Origin: Candidatus Minthosoma equi
Lineage (GTDB): Bacteria > Bacteroidota > Bacteroidia > Bacteroidales > Bacteroidaceae
Reading direction: 5' to 3'
Length of the DNA: 64,000 nucleotides
Assembly (NCBI GenBank): GCA_018064885.1
Contig: JAGHUI010000048.1
Location: 1-64,000 of the forward strand
Both the position numbers and the translations under genes were made by a program. This document shows positions 61,939 through 64,000 of this stretch, in pieces (positions within the stretch are counted from its first letter, which is position 1; the number at the start of each line of letters is the position of its first letter). The notes under the pieces are model-generated. The model had not been told where the DNA came from, did not search any database, and saw only the letters and a list, made by a program, of their open reading frames with translations.

Positions 61939-62882
61939 TGGATAGGTGCCTGTGTTGTTATAAGCCCTTGAAAGCTGGCGAAATTGATTTTCACAAATCA
62001 TGTTCAACGAAAATGTTTGGGAGCGAGATAGCGCCAACACTACCTTATACCAGAGCAAAAATTGCCGACCTTGCTCGTGTTGTGATCGAGAAGCGTACCA
62101 CAGTAACTGGTGTGCAATCCAAATTGTCAATGGATCTGGAAAAAGATGAATATGGAAATCCTCAACGATTGACTATTGTTGGAGTGTTGGGACGTTACAT
62201 TTTGAAGCCACAAACAGAAAGGTTTCTGTCGCTTCCTGAGGTAGAGGATCTAACGATGCATCTTGCAGAAATTGCTCATATTGAAACTGTTCCCCACTCT
62301 CTCATCCGTTTCTCTGATGGCGAACTTAACTACATCACTCGTAGAATTGACCGAACTGATGACGGAAAGAAATTGCCCATGGAAGATTTATGTCAAATTG
62401 CAGGTCTAATGACCGACCAAAAATATCAAGGAAGCTACGAATATATTGCCTCCTTGATAGGCAAGCATTCTTGTGTTTCTGGTCTTGACATAACCTACTA
62501 CTGGGAGCAAGTGATATTTGCATGGATTGTGGGAAATGCTGACATGCACATGAAGAACTTCTCATTAATAAGTACAGAACGAGGCAAGTACCGTCTTTCA
62601 CCGACATACGACCAAGTATCTACCGCTATTGTCATGCCAGAAGACACGGAGGAACTTGCTTTGCCACTGCAAGGATTCAAGAAAGGATTGATGTCGTTTG
62701 ACTTTGTAAGCTCGATGGTTGATAGCGGAGTGGACACAAAGGCTGCAGAACGAATCCTGAAAAGATTTCAGAAGTATAAGCAACTTTGGTTCCAATGCAT
62801 TGATAATTCATTTATAAAAGAGGAACAGAAGAAGCTGTTCAAGGATTTAATCAATAAAAGACTGGAAACATTGCTAAAGTAA
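61935..62882 (+). CDS. hipT: HipT-like serine/threonine kinase toxin
   Basis: A 315-residue HipA-type kinase lacking the N-terminal subdomain. A short zinc-finger-like N-terminus (CLCC...HKSC) precedes the Gly-rich segment TTVTGVQSKLSM. The ATP site ILKPQ, catalytic loop GNADMHMKNFSL (D203, K207, N208) and metal motif LSPTYDQVST (D226) follow. In other HipBST systems the kinase phosphorylates an aminoacyl-tRNA synthetase and stops growth; the target here is unknown. The ATG at 61935 is preferred to the TTG at 61890. Confidence 0.88.
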   Translation: MMDRCLCCYKPLKAGEIDFHKSCSTKMFGSEIAPTLPYTRAKIADLARVVIEKRTTVTGVQSKLSMDLEKDEYGNPQRLTIVGVLGRYILKPQTERFLSLPEVEDLTMHLAEIAHIETVPHSLIRFSDGELNYITRRIDRTDDGKKLPMEDLCQIAGLMTDQKYQGSYEYIASLIGKHSCVSGLDITYYWEQVIFAWIVGNADMHMKNFSLISTERGKYRLSPTYDQVSTAIVMPEDTEELALPLQGFKKGLMSFDFVSSMVDSGVDTKAAERILKRFQKYKQLWFQCIDNSFIKEEQKKLFKDLINKRLETLLK

Positions 62883-62905
62883 AATACATACAAAATCATA
62901 GAACA

Positions 62906-62937
62906 AGAGCCAACCGACACAAATCGATCGACTCTAT
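62906..62937 (+). terminator. Decayed terminator-like hairpin after hipT
   Basis: AGAGCCAACCGA and TCGATCGACTCT pair imperfectly; three bases differ from the intact hairpins at 61187-61220 and 63690-63721. It probably descends from the same element. Confidence 0.45.
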
Positions 62938-63065
62938 TCTCTTGTCATTTGATTAGCCGAACAATTCTACACCTCCCATGACCATAAACCAGGCTTGAGA
63001 ACGTAAGCAATGTCATAGCACTCATCGATTGAAAAGGTTGTTTCATCACAAAAAAAGTAAAAAAG

Positions 63066-63097
63066 TTTGGTGGATACAATAAATTGCTGTACTTTTG
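63066..63097 (+). promoter_or_regulatory. Promoter of the zeta-toxin remnant
   Basis: TTTG (63066-63069), 20 bases, TACTTTTG (63090-63097): an intact consensus promoter upstream of a broken gene. Confidence 0.65.
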
Positions 63098-63133
63098 CAA
63101 TTGAAAATCTGTAATAGGAATTTCGTGAAATCA

Positions 63134-63446
63134 ATGAGTCAGAAAACATTATACATAATAGCAGGCTGCAATGGTGCAGGGAAAAACAACACCAGAGCAT
63201 GCCATAGAACGTGTGGCACAAAGGGTACGTGAAGGAGGACACAATATTCCGGCTGATGTCATTCGCCGACGATACCAAGCTGGAATAGAAAACTTATTCA
63301 AGATTTATATGCCAATTGTTGACTCTTGGATGCTAATTGAAAACCATAGCAACCACAGAAAGACAGTTGCAGTCGGTGGCATGAATACTGATAATCTGAT
63401 CTTTGAAGATGAACTTTATAATAATGTGAAGAACTATGTCAAATAA
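63134..63446 (+). pseudogene. Zeta-toxin/UDP-GlcNAc kinase-type gene, frameshifted and internally deleted
   Basis: From the ATG at 63134 the frame reads MSQKTLYIIAGCNGAGK, a P-loop start typical of zeta-type toxins, then leaves frame in a run of five A and stops. Removing one A restores GAGKTT and leads straight into ERVAQRVREGGHNIPADVIR, YQAGIENLFKIYMPIVDSW, which is the C-terminal third of such proteins. About 100-130 middle residues are missing. The gene is therefore inactivated twice. Confidence 0.8.
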
Positions 63447-63630
63447 GGAACGAGACAAAATAACAGAGAAACTCATAAAAGGTTTAGAGCTTGCAGAATA
63501 CCGCACACTTCGTCGCAAGGCGATGTTGAACGAGAATGTTGTTCACTCTGATGCCGAGGGCAAGCCTATGCTTGTGCCTGCTCGTGAAGTGTTCACAAAA
63601 CTCTATAATGAACCTGTGCCTACATTTTAA
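63436..63630 (+). CDS. Small partner protein downstream of the zeta-type toxin remnant
   Basis: A 64-residue basic protein: MSNKERDKITEKLIKGLELA, then YRTLRRKAMLNENVVHSDA, GKPMLVPAREVFTKLYNE. Small proteins of this kind commonly follow zeta-type toxins in Bacteroidales and may act as antitoxins, which is inference. It overlaps the toxin remnant by 11 bases and is itself intact, so it may survive as an orphan. Confidence 0.65.
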   Translation: MSNKERDKITEKLIKGLELAEYRTLRRKAMLNENVVHSDAEGKPMLVPAREVFTKLYNEPVPTF

Positions 63631-63722
63631 TGCAAGAGGGTACGTTTGACTTCGTCGAGCTTCGGTTCTCTTTTGCGAAAGGACAAATAAAGAGCCAACT
63701 GACACACATCGGTTGGCTCTTG
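63631..63722. terminator. Second copy of the repeated 3' element with terminator hairpin
   Basis: Begins right after the small gene's stop with TGCAAGAGGG and ends in AAGAGCCAACTGA pairing with TCGGTTGGCTCTT (63690-63721). Homologous along its length to 61127-61220. It can also terminate the convergent thioredoxin-fold gene. Confidence 0.75.
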
Positions 63723-63757
63723 CTCTTCAATTATATTTTATTTTCTCTTTTTGTTAG

Positions 63758-64000
63758 TTATTTCAAAGCCTCTGCAACTGCTTTCTCTATTTCTTCTCCA
63801 CGAAGGTCTCTCTTCAGTATTGTTCCATCAGGACCAAAGAGGATGATTTGTGGAATTCCAGAAATACCGTATGCATCGCTGCCTGCCTTTTGTGCATTGA
63901 GCATTTGAGGATAAGTGATTCCTAATTGCTCTATAGACTTGAGTGTAGCTGCAGGTTCATCCCATGTTGCAACGCCAAGAACTTCAAATTTGTCACCTTT
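63758..64000 (-). CDS. Thioredoxin-fold (TlpA/AhpC-type) protein, C-terminal part
   Basis: Eighty codons at the right edge, N-terminus outside the window. The visible part has FEVLGVATWDEPAATLKSIE, the cis-Pro loop GISGIPQIILFGPDGTILKR and a final helix. This matches the end of TlpA/ResA-like proteins of Bacteroidales. The CXXC site would lie outside the window, so its redox activity cannot be judged. Confidence 0.85.
   Translation of the reverse strand, partial: KGDKFEVLGVATWDEPAATLKSIEQLGITYPQMLNAQKAGSDAYGISGIPQIILFGPDGTILKRDLRGEEIEKAVAEALK

Noticed and set aside
63630..63908. 92-residue plus-strand frame after the small toxin partner
   Set aside because: It runs through the repeated terminator element and then antisense through the thioredoxin-fold gene.

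Overview
This window looks like a chromosome segment from a member of the Bacteroidales, probably Prevotella-like. Three things point there. Promoters match the Bacteroidetes pattern of a TAnnTTTG box about 19-20 bases downstream of a TTTG box. There are BtuG-type surface B12 proteins, acidic surface lipoproteins and DUF4369/TlpA-type lipoproteins. Shine-Dalgarno sites are not conspicuous. No rRNA, tRNA or CRISPR array was recognised.

Layout. 1-2307: the end of a small zinc-finger protein, then dnaK. 2391-8307: a leucine operon on the minus strand (leuA, leuC, leuD, a small conserved gene, and a second LeuA/citramalate-synthase-like gene). It is preceded by a 29-residue Leu/Ile/Val-rich leader peptide and a classical attenuator. 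8336-12752: an AT-rich accessory block with a MNT-HEPN pair, a CFI-box protein and an AAA ATPase. It is bracketed by two copies of a ~175 bp repeat and ends in a composite repeat array. 12753-23791: a DKNYY membrane protein, queC, a 5'-nucleotidase, and a B12 uptake operon behind a cobalamin riboswitch (DUF4465, BtuG-like, BtuB, BtuF, BtuC). 23897-56619: housekeeping and metabolic genes. These are an oxidoreductase, PepO, a YhaM-like nuclease, a GH43-GH16 fusion, pnp, an acyl-CoA synthetase/acyltransferase, manC, an ABC ATPase/M6 protease/CbiK-like cluster, an ABC-F protein, engB, thiD-leuB, a lipase/D-Ala-D-Ala ligase fusion, metA, a U32 peptidase, a MATE pump and pullulanase.

56620-63722 is a second AT-rich accessory island. 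It begins with another composite repeat array, then a region rich in TGTCAC/GTGACA motifs and a strongly folded RNA-like segment with its own promoter and terminator. Next comes a complete His-Xaa-Ser radical-SAM peptide modification locus (hxsD, hxsB, hxsC, hxsA), a tripartite HipBST toxin-antitoxin with three operator-like sites, and a decayed zeta-type toxin with its small partner. The window ends inside a thioredoxin-fold protein.

Most interesting signals. (1) Two unlinked intergenic arrays share one architecture: a promoter, four 21-bp near-palindromes, then six 23-bp units starting CGRGC. The 21-mer sequence differs completely between the loci. (2) The hxs locus and the folded RNA directly upstream. 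(3) A ribosome-mediated leu attenuator in a Bacteroidete. (4) An Mbeg1-like hydrolase fused to a divergent D-Ala-D-Ala ligase. (5) An exported CbiK-fold protein that appears to have lost two metal-binding histidines.
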